64,000 nucleotides of DNA from G963556115 sp963666605 (lineage in GTDB: Bacteria; Planctomycetota; SZUA-567), in the NCBI GenBank assembly GCA_965140405.1, contig OZ223208.1, forward strand, positions 3,348,001 through 3,412,000, written 5' to 3'. The notes below the pieces were generated by a model. That model worked only from the letters and a program-made list of their open reading frames with translations. It was not told where the DNA came from and ran no database searches. Positions 15,901 through 25,586 of this stretch are shown in pieces (the stretch's first letter is position 1; every line of letters begins with the position of its first letter). A program made the translations under genes and the position numbers.

Positions 15901-17826
15901 TTACCAACTCCTTTCTACTGTTACTTTTGCTGGTACTGTAGTAGAGGTAGGTCTTGCAATAAAATCACTACCTACTTGTTCACGTTTACTAGTAAGATAA
16001 CCATCACCAGTTGTAATTGATATATAATCATCTAATACAGAGGATCTAACACCGCACCCATAACCGTCGCCAGTGTATACCCACCCTGTCTTACCCCATT
16101 TATCTTCGTGATAAATTCTTGCTTGGCTTGTACAATAGCCAAGATAAGGTATATCTAAGTAATAGGTTGAATTTTTACTGATATTTGCTCCATCATTTAC
16201 TGGCAGTGTAACAACAGTACCATGCTGGTAACTAATAACGTGAGTTATTGTTCCAGAGGCAATATCTACTTCGCCAATATAGACTCTGATGATTATATTG
16301 TTGTCTGGGTCATAGTGAGTGTGATTTGATGTATTATAGAAGTCTGGATAACGTATAGAATAAAGATATATATTTTGTATCTCCATATATATACCACTAA
16401 CAATTGAGGCGATATTGAATCTAAGTCCTTTATATCTTCCTGATATTGCTAGATTGAAGAATCTTGTTTCATTGGCTACCCAGCCTATCTGATCGGCTAC
16501 TGAATCTACTACCACCCATTCACCGTCTGGCTTTTGCCCTTCGGTTGTCCAGCGTTTCATAACTCTATTAGGTTCACTATGATATGGTGCTTGCACTGAA
16601 TAACATTCGATATAGCGCTCTGGGAAGGTTACCTGAACGACCCCAGAAGATGAATCGATAATAAAACCATAACCGGCTTCTTTGTTAAATGTATTGGAGA
16701 CAGGATAAGCTGTACGAGCTGGTGGTGTTGAAGACACTTCATACCCTTCTGGAGTTGTATCGCTCGTCATCGCAGGAAGTTCATCTTCATATTCCCCACT
16801 AATCACTTGCCCTACACACGGTTTGTGACTATCACTTACAAACTCCTTATAAGTTCCATTCTCGTTCAGGTCTGCAAAGATGTAATGAGTACCATCAGCT
16901 TTATCGTTTAAATCTATAGAAGTGTCAGAAGCCAAGATCTCGGAAAGTAGTGTAGATCCTGAATTCCCTGCACATACTTGAAGCCCTGATTTTACAATTA
17001 GAGTAGCACTGCCAACAGTTGACACCTCAAGAAGTTCTGCTGGATTATCACAATCACCTACTAACCATCCATCAGGGATATCTCCAACTGCTCCTTGTAC
17101 AATTGTTTGAGGTGCTATGGCATTTGCTTCCGTCTCTAAGACACCAACTCTTGAGTTTAGATCGAGTATTGTACTCTCTGTTTCTGTTTCCAATTCTGAT
17201 ACTTTATCATGAAGCGTAACAATTCCAAATTTCTCCTCAAGCGTATCAATCCCCAGACGTGACACAAAAGCATTAACATCCATATTCGAACCATCAGTAA
17301 GTGTCAAATCACTCAGATCTATCTCACCACTACTGCCAATCTTTAGAGCTGAAAGAAATGGTAGCCTATCAATATTACTACCATCTCTATCTACTTTTTC
17401 TGCGACATTAGCTACCGCTTCAAGAGCTGCAAGTACTGCTTCATTAGCAATATCTATTGCATTACTCCCTACCGCCTCTTGGACAATCATAGCGGTTTTA
17501 TCAAGAGCATTCTCAATCGCCTGTTGATAAGAAGGATAGTCGATCTCTTGAGACATTGGAGTGCACCGTGATATCCTAATGGCTTCATGTGGACCTAGCG
17601 GCAATTCTTCAGGAGCTAATGGGTACGTTATCATCCCTCCAGAATTATCCAGCCCACCTCGAACAGAATACTCCGTATTTTGAACAAGCTCTCTAACATT
17701 GCCATCAACATCAATATATTCAACAACCAGGTCATCCAAACTGAAACATCTAAAAGGAAAATTAAATATCCTTGCTTGCAAATTCCCATGATATAGCTTT
17801 ATCTGATAATTATTTTTTACCGGCAC
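15901..17826 (-). CDS. Tail fibre protein 2 (T7 gp17-like N-terminus)
   Basis: 641 aa. Residues 1 to about 182 are almost identical to the neighbouring fibre and match the virion-attachment domain of T7-like tail fibres (IFNFPFRCFSLDDLVVEY, then NTEYSVRGG). A helical stretch follows (about 125-230), then beta-rich receptor-binding regions including a discoidin-like segment near 400-470. The C-terminus again converges with the other fibre, ending PAKVTVERSW. The first copy of the 543-bp direct repeat lies at its 5' end. The likely role is host-surface binding. Confidence 0.82.
   Translation of the reverse strand: MPVKNNYQIKLYHGNLQARIFNFPFRCFSLDDLVVEYIDVDGNVRELVQNTEYSVRGGLDNSGGMITYPLAPEELPLGPHEAIRISRCTPMSQEIDYPSYQQAIENALDKTAMIVQEAVGSNAIDIANEAVLAALEAVANVAEKVDRDGSNIDRLPFLSALKIGSSGEIDLSDLTLTDGSNMDVNAFVSRLGIDTLEEKFGIVTLHDKVSELETETESTILDLNSRVGVLETEANAIAPQTIVQGAVGDIPDGWLVGDCDNPAELLEVSTVGSATLIVKSGLQVCAGNSGSTLLSEILASDTSIDLNDKADGTHYIFADLNENGTYKEFVSDSHKPCVGQVISGEYEDELPAMTSDTTPEGYEVSSTPPARTAYPVSNTFNKEAGYGFIIDSSSGVVQVTFPERYIECYSVQAPYHSEPNRVMKRWTTEGQKPDGEWVVVDSVADQIGWVANETRFFNLAISGRYKGLRFNIASIVSGIYMEIQNIYLYSIRYPDFYNTSNHTHYDPDNNIIIRVYIGEVDIASGTITHVISYQHGTVVTLPVNDGANISKNSTYYLDIPYLGYCTSQARIYHEDKWGKTGWVYTGDGYGCGVRSSVLDDYISITTGDGYLTSKREQVGSDFIARPTSTTVPAKVTVERSW
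17284..17826. repeat. Direct repeat copy A (fibre 2 N-terminal coding region)
   Basis: 543 bp, about 98% identical by eye (roughly a dozen differences) to 20210-20752, at a constant offset of 2926 bases. It is a substrate for homologous exchange or deletion between the two fibre genes. Confidence 0.9.
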
Positions 17827-17886
17827 AATACTTCTCCAATCTTATATAGTTATTAAAATAAGTTAAAATCCACCAACTGACATAAC

Positions 17887-18348
17887 TCACCTGACACATT
17901 GACTACAAGCAGTATGATTCTTCAACCCTTCAGATTTATTAATTTCTTTAACACTAACACTATTCGCTAGTGCTGTACAATTAGCATCCACGTGGTAGCA
18001 CGTGCCTGTCTCAGTCACGAGTACCGTAGAACCTTTGTTGTACTTCTCTCTAATCTCCGCTTCGATAATCTCTAATACTTTTAGAGCTTCTATCGCCTTT
18101 TCATCTTCATTTAACGCAATATGCTTCCAATAGTGCTTTGTTTCTGGGTCTACGTATTTTGTAAGATCACGTTGATATAGCTCTTCTAGCTTCTCTGGCG
18201 GTATTAACCACGTACCCTCTTCTTGTGCAACGTGATCTGGTGATGGTGATTCGTCTTGCATAGGTATATAACCCATAGATGTCATACGACTTGATTTGCC
18301 AAAAGCAGAACCAGACTCGCCTACTTTTCCCCATACTTGTCTATCCAT
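17887..18348 (-). CDS. Tail-fibre-linked protein with CYH...C...CxxC metal-site-like end, copy 2
   Basis: 153 aa, with its ATG one base after the stop of fibre 1 (TAG T ATG), so coupled to it. N-terminus WGKVGESGSAFGK and MGYIPMQDE as in copy 1; C-terminus GTCYHVDANC then GLKNHTACSQC. The four Cys and the His are conserved between the copies while the central helix differs, which argues that the metal-site-like end matters for function. Function unknown; fibre chaperone or accessory tip protein is possible. Confidence 0.65.
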   Translation of the reverse strand: MDRQVWGKVGESGSAFGKSSRMTSMGYIPMQDESPSPDHVAQEEGTWLIPPEKLEELYQRDLTKYVDPETKHYWKHIALNEDEKAIEALKVLEIIEAEIREKYNKGSTVLVTETGTCYHVDANCTALANSVSVKEINKSEGLKNHTACSQCVR

Positions 18349-18349
18349 A

Positions 18350-20752
18350 CTACCAACTCCTTTCTACTGTTACTTTGGCTGGGGCGGATGATACTGCGGT
18401 TGTAAATTCAGAAGCAGCATATGCATTTGATGGGAAAGTCAAACTATTAGCCCCAGATTGCACATATAAATCATTTGTGATAAAGGCTCTTACACCGTGG
18501 TCGTTATACACCGCACCTGGTATACCCCATTGGCTTTCATGGTAAATTCTTACTTCTGCCCTACAGTATCCAAGAAAAGGCTTATCAAGATAATGCTTCT
18601 GACTAACCCCAATAGCCAAACCATAATTCACAGGCAAAGTAACAACTGTGCCGTGCTGATAATTTACAATGTCTGTAATAACACCACTAGCTACTATACA
18701 CTCACCAATGTATACTCTCTCGATTACATTGCCATCCTCTCCGTAATGGGTGTGAGTTGCAGGATTGTAGATAGTAGGATAAGTTTTACTATAAAACTGT
18801 AGCTCTGATATATTCGTGTAATTTGGGTAGTTACTGACTAGATGGAATAGTCTTAAATACCTGTAAGCCGTGTTATTATAAAAAACAAAATACTTAACTG
18901 AGGAAGTATCCCATGGTTCAGATACCTCTCGTATATCTAAGGTTTCCCACTCATCATTTCCATTAGACCCTTGTAGCTCCCAACTTATAGGAGTCCTTGA
19001 GGCATCTGAATCATTACTATACATTGCATACTTATTTACTATTATTGGACTTCCTAAATCTATCGCTATCCAAGGATCAGTGTCTCCTGCATTATTTTGT
19101 TGCCAGCCCGTCTCTAAAGTTGAATTTAGAGTTCCGTTAAAAGCACGGAAAGGGTTTCTTCCTGAATAGAAGGAACTGGCAGAAGCGACAAAAGGCGAAG
19201 GTGTGGTATCACTAGTCATGGTTATTGGAATTAACTTTGATGACGCAAAGTCATCCTTTAGATAAATCTGAATTTGTTTGACCTGATACCTGTTGGTTGT
19301 ATTATCAGGATTAAACCCTGTACCATGTATTCTTAAAAATGTACATGTAACAAAGCGGTCTAACTCTATTATTTTCTCTACTCCTGTAACCCAATCAGAT
19401 ACTGCAAATAGTGTTTTTACAGTACTCCAATTGCTACCGTCATTTGATATTTCAATAGTAAAATTATAGAAACAAGAATTTGAATCTAAGTCGGGGATTA
19501 TTCCTACTTGATTACATGTAAAATTGCCAGTTTTGCACTTGACTCCTATGAAATCGTCTGTAACTCCAAGATCATTAAGCCAGCCGTAAACTCCAGAATA
19601 AGAAGCTGTAGAAAAACAACAGTAAGCCCTATAAGCAGGAGGGTAAGCAGCTACTACATGCTCAGTTCCGAATAATACATCCCAATTAGGGTCTCCTGTA
19701 TTAGAAGATAGATTTGGTACTATCTCTGTCGTGCTCTTAGGAAGTATGCCACCAATTATAGGTTTAAATTCAGCCGTACCTATCGATAACTCGTCTGACT
19801 CTTCTATAGTCGCATATACATAATGTGTGCCATCATCAAGTTCACTTATATCTAGTTGTATATCAGTAGCTAACTCTTTAGACAATAGCGCTGTTCCTGA
19901 GCTACCTGCGCAGACTTGTAGCCCTGCGTTAACAATTAATACTGCACTACCAGCAGTTGTCATTTCAAGATGTTTTGCTGGTCTATTGCACCAGTCTTCT
20001 TTCCAACCAGCAGGGATATCACCTACTGCACCCTTAACAATCGTCTGTGGTCTAATAACATTAATAAACGGATTATCCTCTAAAATATTGACCCTTGAAT
20101 CAATGTTAATTATTGAGCTACCCTGAGATCCTACCTCTGATTCAACATCACTTATGTTCGCTTCAATCTCAGGCATGCCCACAAGCGATCGAAAAGCATC
20201 AGGATCTGCATTCGAACCATCAGTAAGTGTCAAATCACTCAGATCTATCTCACCACTACTACCAATCTTTAGAGCTGAAAGAAATGGTATCCTATCAATA
20301 TTACTACCATCTCTATCTACTTTTTCTGCAACATCAGCTACCGCTTCAAGAGCTGCAAGTACTGCTTCATTAGCAATATCTATTGCATTACTCCCTACCG
20401 CCTCTTGGACAATCATAGCGGTTTTATCAAGAGCATTCTCAATCGCCTGTTGATAAGAAGGATAGTCGATCTCTTGAGACATTGGAGTGCACCGTGATAT
20501 TCTAATGGCTTCATGTGGACCTAGCGGCAATTCTTCAGGAGCTAATGGGTACGTTATCATTCCTCCAGAATTATCCAGCCCACCTCGAACAGAATACTCT
20601 GTATTTTGAACAAGCTCCCTAACATTGCCATCGACATCAATATATTCAACAACCAGGTCATCCAAGCTGAAACATCTAAAAGGAAAATTAAATATCCTTG
20701 CTTGCGAATTCCCATGATAGAGCTTTATCTGATAATTATTTTTTACCGGCAT
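18350..20752 (-). CDS. Tail fibre protein 1 with discoidin-like domains
   Basis: 800 aa. The N-terminal 182 residues are the T7 gp17-like attachment domain shared with fibre 2. After a helical linker come two F5/8 type C (discoidin)-like regions. The first is near 340-500 and the second near 515-680, with NPFRAFNGTLNS, PWIAIDLGSPIIVNKYAMYS and WELQGSNGNDEWETL being typical of the fold. Such domains bind surface glycans. The end PAKVTVERSW matches fibre 2. It is the first fibre gene after the internal-core gene; RBS AAGGA. Confidence 0.85.
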   Translation of the reverse strand: MPVKNNYQIKLYHGNSQARIFNFPFRCFSLDDLVVEYIDVDGNVRELVQNTEYSVRGGLDNSGGMITYPLAPEELPLGPHEAIRISRCTPMSQEIDYPSYQQAIENALDKTAMIVQEAVGSNAIDIANEAVLAALEAVADVAEKVDRDGSNIDRIPFLSALKIGSSGEIDLSDLTLTDGSNADPDAFRSLVGMPEIEANISDVESEVGSQGSSIINIDSRVNILEDNPFINVIRPQTIVKGAVGDIPAGWKEDWCNRPAKHLEMTTAGSAVLIVNAGLQVCAGSSGTALLSKELATDIQLDISELDDGTHYVYATIEESDELSIGTAEFKPIIGGILPKSTTEIVPNLSSNTGDPNWDVLFGTEHVVAAYPPAYRAYCCFSTASYSGVYGWLNDLGVTDDFIGVKCKTGNFTCNQVGIIPDLDSNSCFYNFTIEISNDGSNWSTVKTLFAVSDWVTGVEKIIELDRFVTCTFLRIHGTGFNPDNTTNRYQVKQIQIYLKDDFASSKLIPITMTSDTTPSPFVASASSFYSGRNPFRAFNGTLNSTLETGWQQNNAGDTDPWIAIDLGSPIIVNKYAMYSNDSDASRTPISWELQGSNGNDEWETLDIREVSEPWDTSSVKYFVFYNNTAYRYLRLFHLVSNYPNYTNISELQFYSKTYPTIYNPATHTHYGEDGNVIERVYIGECIVASGVITDIVNYQHGTVVTLPVNYGLAIGVSQKHYLDKPFLGYCRAEVRIYHESQWGIPGAVYNDHGVRAFITNDLYVQSGANSLTFPSNAYAASEFTTAVSSAPAKVTVERSW
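20210..20752. repeat. Direct repeat copy B (fibre 1 N-terminal coding region)
   Basis: Partner of 17284-17826. Recombination between the two would remove one fibre gene plus its linked small gene, or swap their distal parts. Confidence 0.9.
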
Positions 20753-20880
20753 AAGACCATCCTTTTTTATTATTCTACTTCGACCGAACTCATCGCATTA
20801 AGTTTAAACACAAAATACAATTTACAATTCTTACAAAACGAAATCCATTCTTGCAGACTACGATGCACCTTTAAGTATAC

Positions 20881-21441
20881 TTACCCAACAGCAACAGGCT
20901 GATCTTGCTGCTTTTTTAATTTATTTTCTAATTTATTTTTTTCTATTTTTTCATAAATACCACCAATTTGGTTGCTAGCTTTTGCTAACGCACCTGTAAT
21001 ACTACCCAGCGGGCTTTGATATGTACTACTGATTGCATAGTTAGAGCTATTAATGTTTTCATTTGCCCCAACTCTAGTATTCCAGACATCTCTAGCAACA
21101 CCTTCTCTTATATTGTTAATATCATACTGACCTTGTCTTTCAATGCTGATTAAAGAGTCAGTAGGCGAGCCATTGAGAGTCACACCAGACGCACCTCTTA
21201 TAGCCTTGATCTTACCTAGTAGTGATGCTTTCTCATCTCTAGCTTGTTGTATTCTTTTAGCTCCTTCATCCTGAATATATTTTATTTTGGCATTCGCAAC
21301 ATTAGCGGCGTTTTGAGCAACAGCAGACTGATAATCCCTTGCTCTTCTTGCGTTTTCTGCTTCCTGAGCTATACCAGCAAAAGAAGAAACTCCACCCAAG
21401 ATAGCAGACATAGCTGAAAAAATAATTGGCACTCCACACAT
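20881..21441 (-). CDS. T7 gp14-like internal core protein
   Basis: 186 aa. Layout of gp14-type virion core proteins: a Gly/Ala-rich hydrophobic start (SAMSAILGGVSSFAGIA), a long Ala-rich helix, a GASGVTLNGSPTDSL turn seen in this family, then more helix and a Lys/Gln-rich tail. In T7-like phages this protein is ejected and forms a pore in the outer membrane. It starts two bases after the upstream gene and precedes the fibres, the usual place. Confidence 0.78.
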   Translation of the reverse strand: MCGVPIIFSAMSAILGGVSSFAGIAQEAENARRARDYQSAVAQNAANVANAKIKYIQDEGAKRIQQARDEKASLLGKIKAIRGASGVTLNGSPTDSLISIERQGQYDINNIREGVARDVWNTRVGANENINSSNYAISSTYQSPLGSITGALAKASNQIGGIYEKIEKNKLENKLKKQQDQPVAVG

Positions 21442-21443
21442 AC

Positions 21444-21935
21444 CTATCTCCCTTTCTTTTTGTTATCTATATAAAAATGTGAAAACATTCCATTGGCAAC
21501 ACCGAGTTTTTCAGGTTTCTCAACCGTAAAACCAAGCCACTTGAGCCACTTGACACACATCGTATACTCAGCATCAACATAATTTTCCAGACACGGATAA
21601 ATATTAAGAATCTTTTTTAGCTCTTTCCTCGTCCTCCTTGCAACTGGCACAGGGGCTCTCTCCATTACAGGTGTAGAGAGGAGCCATATATGAGCTGCGT
21701 CAGCTAAGATCGACTCATGAGACACTCCCCACGCACAAGCGATCTCCCCGTCTATCAGTCCCACATATGCCACCTCAGATTTTCGGTATGAATGCACAAG
21801 CACTTGATATGGATCTCTTCCAGTCATTTTCTCTATTTCAATTATGTCTTGCTTTCGAAGTTTTCCCTTCATACTTTTTATATCTCTACCTTTGCACTCT
21901 CTTATCTCAATATTTACTTCCACGTCTTTCTCCAA
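21444..21935 (-). CDS. T7 gp13-like / GNAT-like internal protein (DUF2833 type)
   Basis: 163 aa. The region AYVGLIDGEIACAWGVS, then HIWLLSTPVMERAP and a C-terminal MCVKWLKWLGFTVEKP follow the acetyltransferase-like pattern of phage DUF2833 / T7 gp13 proteins. These sit between tail tubular B and gp14 in T7-like phages, as here. In T7 it is needed for virion assembly; enzymatic activity is not established. Confidence 0.72.
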   Translation of the reverse strand: MEKDVEVNIEIRECKGRDIKSMKGKLRKQDIIEIEKMTGRDPYQVLVHSYRKSEVAYVGLIDGEIACAWGVSHESILADAAHIWLLSTPVMERAPVPVARRTRKELKKILNIYPCLENYVDAEYTMCVKWLKWLGFTVEKPEKLGVANGMFSHFYIDNKKKGR

Positions 21936-21951
21936 CCTTTATTATTATGAT

Positions 21952-24831
21952 TTACAAATCGCCAGCATTTACTCTCATACCTATCGCACTAATTGTCACC
22001 GGTAGAGGCAGGTCACACCTTACATGAACCCTGTTCCTTCCAACTTCCGAGTCAGAGAGCTTCTCTTCATTGGAAAGAGTATAATAAAACTTTCCACTTG
22101 TCAGAGTATACGGTGATGATATATCATGCTGCAAAGAGACTCCAACATCTTTCCACTTTGTGAGGTCGTCTCCACCTGTCGCGCTCAACATCACTCGAGA
22201 GGTGTCCTGAAAGTATACTGTTGCACCTACTAGTGAATTTATTACACTCATAGAGTTACGACTATTTGCTATCAGAGAAATCTCCATACTTGACACTACT
22301 GATGAATATGGAAGCCCTGCAACTGCTTTTTTAACTTTAAACGGCAGTTTAATAGTCGCATTTTCTACCGGCACATCTTCAATAACAGAGCCCTCACTAA
22401 ATACCGTTACAGTACCACCCTCTAAATGCTCAAGCCCAACAAGAGTATCCGAACCATTTCCTTCCCATATCCAACCAGCATCAAAATCCTTATCCCACTC
22501 ATCCATAGACGTAGTGATATATTCTGCATCATACTCTCCGTCCCATTTTAATTGCCACGCAGTCTGCAAATCTGTACTCCATTGCCACGCATCTTCTGCA
22601 TCCCAAATCCATGTTTCTTCTTCACTCCACGTCCACTCCGTTTCAATTTCCCAAACCCAATCATCTCCACCTTGCGCTTCTTCTTTTGCAGCAGCCCTTG
22701 CAATATCTTTTGCCGCCTCTCTAGCCACGTCTTTTGCTTCTTCCCTTGCTTTTTCCTTAGCAGCAGCTTCTGCCACAGGCTTTGCTTCGACTCTTTCATT
22801 ATTTTTATTGTCTAAATTCTCCTGCCAGTCAGCTTCAAATGTAGTATCCCAATCTGTTTGCCACATCGCTTCTGATTCTATGTTCCAAGACCAACTTTCT
22901 TCCTCGTCCCAGCTCCAAGTTAATTCTTTTTCCCAACTCCAAGTATCTTCTTCTTTCCAAATCCAAGTATCTTCTTCATCCCAAACCCAATCATCTCTAC
23001 CTGCATCTTGTACTTTTGCTGCAATTCTAGCAGCATCTTTAGCTTCCTGCCTTGCGGCCTGTCTTGCTTCCAACCTTGCTGCATTTTTTGCCTCTTCTCT
23101 TGCACGCTCCTTGGCATTCGCTTCGGCAAAAGATTTTGCTGACTGTATTGCAGCTTCTTTAGCTACAGCTTTATCTTCATCAGTAGTTTTAGTAATCGCT
23201 TCTGCTCTTATTTCTTGAGGGACTCTAGCCACAGCCTTTTCATCAGCTTTATCATTAGCTTCTGCGTCAAACTCTACCGCAGAATCTAAGAACCAAGATT
23301 TATTAATATCCTTATCCAGTTCACGGCTCTTCATGAGCTCTACAAAATACTTACCACCTCTTTCTACAGTCAAATATAAGTCATCCTCACCGTCATTATT
23401 TCTAATCACAGCCACATCAACAAACTTCCCGCCTTTTGTCTCATGTCGATGCCAAGCCCATACCTGTTGCTCTTTTATATAAGTAAGACCTAGTAATATT
23501 CCGTCATTACGTACAGCCCAAAGCACATAGTTCGGGTCACGCTGCCAAGTAACAGCCGTAATTTTCTTTCCAACAAATAGATTCTCAGCAAGCACAGAAA
23601 TATCATTACCGTTATATTGATCAGACTCAAGCGAATAAAACATATCCCTAACAATGTTCTTACCTTCTTGTATAAAAAGAACTGTTGCACCAGCCACCAG
23701 TGAAGGTAAACGTGCACATCCATAGCTTGTCTGCTGCTTTACGTTTACTGAATTAGGAGTTATCGGGCTAGTATTACTTTCACCAGTTACAAGGTATTCT
23801 CCTCCACCACAGCCGACAAGTAACACACCATTAAAGGATCTCATCCAGTGTATTCTGTCTACCTGTCCACCAGATATTTCAAACTCATACGAATCATCAT
23901 CCTGCAATGGCGACCTAATAGAGAAGTCATCAAAACTGCCAGAACGTGATCCAAGTAGAGTTCGTGGCTTGTTATCACTACCGGCAAATAGCAATCGTCC
24001 TTGGTGTATACATGCGCAGGTTGGATAATCTCCAGGCTCTTTACATGGAATTCTACTGAGCGGAGGAGTTGCATTCATATCAGGATTTGTCCCGCCAGCA
24101 TTCGGATCTACCCAAGTTGAATACATGGTACTATCGACCCAACCAAAGACTCCACCCTTTTCCCGGTAAACATTGTATTTCACACAATTTTCATACTCTT
24201 CCGGAAGTTTTTCAAAGTCCAGCATTGCACCTATAGCTGCTCCTTCTGAAGCCTTAAGATACTCACCCTCTCTCCCATCCTTATCTACAAGTGTTACAGC
24301 ATAGTTATACTTTGTCGTTGTCTTATTATTTTTGACACTGATGTACTTTGGTCTTGGTACAACAACGGTAGCATAGTCAAACACATCTTCCATCTTCCAA
24401 TCCACATGCGAACTACGAGTAATCTTTTTCGGCTTGTATTTTGGATGCGTCATGTATAAGACATCAGCAGACTGGATATACTGTACCTGCTGTAGATCTT
24501 TTTCTTCGTATGGAGTTTCAAAGACAACAACCTCACCATTATCAACAACCAGTCCACCATCCTTAAGGATCTTCGCCTTCTTATGTGTCATGGCGATAAT
24601 ATATGACTGTTCTGAGTTAAACTGAAATGAGATCAGTCGAACATTTTCATCTTCGCCAGAGAACACATACTCAGTTCCAGCTCTATTTGAGATCCCTCCG
24701 TACGGATGCGGGATAAAGTTTAATAGCTCAGAACAAGCCGCTCCATAACGAGCCAGATCAGATCTAGCATCAAGTTTTTCAGACCAGATACCAGCATTGA
24801 ATGAGAGCTTATTTAGATCAAAGACAGGCAT
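21952..24831 (-). CDS. Tail tubular protein B (nozzle) with a large Trp-octad insertion
   Basis: 959 aa, far longer than a T7 gp12-type nozzle without inserts. Residues 1 to about 520 are typical: an N-terminus with FNAGIWSEKLDARSDLARY, FIPHPYGGISNRAGTEYV, and a propeller-like body. The family C-terminal part resumes at about 796 (LVGLEHLEGGTVTV). In between, about 525-790, is low complexity. There is an Ala/Lys/Glu/Arg helix (554-606), a block of octads WxWxxExT (615-650), a second Ala/Lys/Glu helix (682-719) and a second Trp block (725-789). The insertion falls exactly between the FLDSAVEF strand and GLEHLEG. No stop or frameshift interrupts it. Confidence 0.88.
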   Translation of the reverse strand: MPVFDLNKLSFNAGIWSEKLDARSDLARYGAACSELLNFIPHPYGGISNRAGTEYVFSGEDENVRLISFQFNSEQSYIIAMTHKKAKILKDGGLVVDNGEVVVFETPYEEKDLQQVQYIQSADVLYMTHPKYKPKKITRSSHVDWKMEDVFDYATVVVPRPKYISVKNNKTTTKYNYAVTLVDKDGREGEYLKASEGAAIGAMLDFEKLPEEYENCVKYNVYREKGGVFGWVDSTMYSTWVDPNAGGTNPDMNATPPLSRIPCKEPGDYPTCACIHQGRLLFAGSDNKPRTLLGSRSGSFDDFSIRSPLQDDDSYEFEISGGQVDRIHWMRSFNGVLLVGCGGGEYLVTGESNTSPITPNSVNVKQQTSYGCARLPSLVAGATVLFIQEGKNIVRDMFYSLESDQYNGNDISVLAENLFVGKKITAVTWQRDPNYVLWAVRNDGILLGLTYIKEQQVWAWHRHETKGGKFVDVAVIRNNDGEDDLYLTVERGGKYFVELMKSRELDKDINKSWFLDSAVEFDAEANDKADEKAVARVPQEIRAEAITKTTDEDKAVAKEAAIQSAKSFAEANAKERAREEAKNAARLEARQAARQEAKDAARIAAKVQDAGRDDWVWDEEDTWIWKEEDTWSWEKELTWSWDEEESWSWNIESEAMWQTDWDTTFEADWQENLDNKNNERVEAKPVAEAAAKEKAREEAKDVAREAAKDIARAAAKEEAQGGDDWVWEIETEWTWSEEETWIWDAEDAWQWSTDLQTAWQLKWDGEYDAEYITTSMDEWDKDFDAGWIWEGNGSDTLVGLEHLEGGTVTVFSEGSVIEDVPVENATIKLPFKVKKAVAGLPYSSVVSSMEISLIANSRNSMSVINSLVGATVYFQDTSRVMLSATGGDDLTKWKDVGVSLQHDISSPYTLTSGKFYYTLSNEEKLSDSEVGRNRVHVRCDLPLPVTISAIGMRVNAGDL
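22462..23199 (-). repeat. coding low-complexity repeats in the nozzle gene
   Basis: Encodes residues about 545-790 of tail tubular B: two composite units, each an Ala/Lys/Glu/Arg-rich helix followed by tandem Trp-x-Trp octapeptides. The first Trp block has five near-regular octads (positions 22989 down to about 22880). Confidence 0.85.
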
Positions 24832-24861
24832 ATTTCCTCCTAATTTTAGTTAATATATTTT

Positions 24862-25461
24862 CTAGTTTCTCGCTTGCAGAAAATCATTATAAAATGACGG
24901 CTCTTCATAGTTTTCATTACCTGCTACAGCTTGAGCCTGATCCTTTGCTTGCAGATATGCTGCGAGCATATTTTTACTTTTGGATGTATCACCAGTCAGC
25001 TTACCAGCAATCTTTGACGCCAGACATAATACTAGCATCTCGACAAACCAACCGTCATATAGGTTCGGATCATCAATGAATACAATATAGGAGAGAATTG
25101 CATTCTCCTGATCAGTCAGAATTACCTTACCAGTCCTAGAGTGATTGATCTGGACATCATACTCAATTTTTTTTGAATCTTTCCTGTTCTTGTTTAAAAT
25201 ATACAGAGGTCTCAAACAGTCATAGGGATACTGATACGCATAGTTGTAGCTTGGATAGTCATCCTGATTCTCCGCTGGAGACATTCTTACCTCGGTCTTT
25301 GCAAATCCCCATGGATGATCTCGTAGAGCAGTACGGAGTGCAGAGTCATAAAACAATTTACACGCAACAGCACTAATATCTCCACCATCATCTAAATCTG
25401 AAATAGCAGCCACACCTAGGTGAAACAATGCCTGATTGCATATATCAATAGCACAAACCAT
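24862..25461 (-). CDS. Tail tubular protein A (gatekeeper / head-tail adaptor)
   Basis: 199 aa from ATG 25461 (RBS GGAAG). T7 gp11-type features are AIDICNQALFHLGV, then ACKLFYDSALRTALRDHPWGFA, a YPYDCLRPLYI stretch and a C-terminal helix region ending in EEPSFYNDFLQARN. This protein joins the portal to the nozzle. It lies directly upstream of tail tubular B, as expected. Confidence 0.9.
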   Translation of the reverse strand: MVCAIDICNQALFHLGVAAISDLDDGGDISAVACKLFYDSALRTALRDHPWGFAKTEVRMSPAENQDDYPSYNYAYQYPYDCLRPLYILNKNRKDSKKIEYDVQINHSRTGKVILTDQENAILSYIVFIDDPNLYDGWFVEMLVLCLASKIAGKLTGDTSKSKNMLAAYLQAKDQAQAVAGNENYEEPSFYNDFLQARN

Positions 25462-25586
25462 ATACTTCCTTTCATAGTGAAATAGCTCCAACTTTACACA
25501 TTTAGTAGTATTGTTCTTATTTGTCACAATACGTACGATGCATAAAGCTGGATCTATAATGACGCGTTTACAGATAGTATTCGAAT

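Noticed and set aside
22514..23218. 234-aa plus-strand frame opposite the nozzle repeats
   Set aside because: It is the mirror of the Ala/Trp-rich repeats on the true coding strand and has Ser/Ala/Cys low complexity and no RBS.
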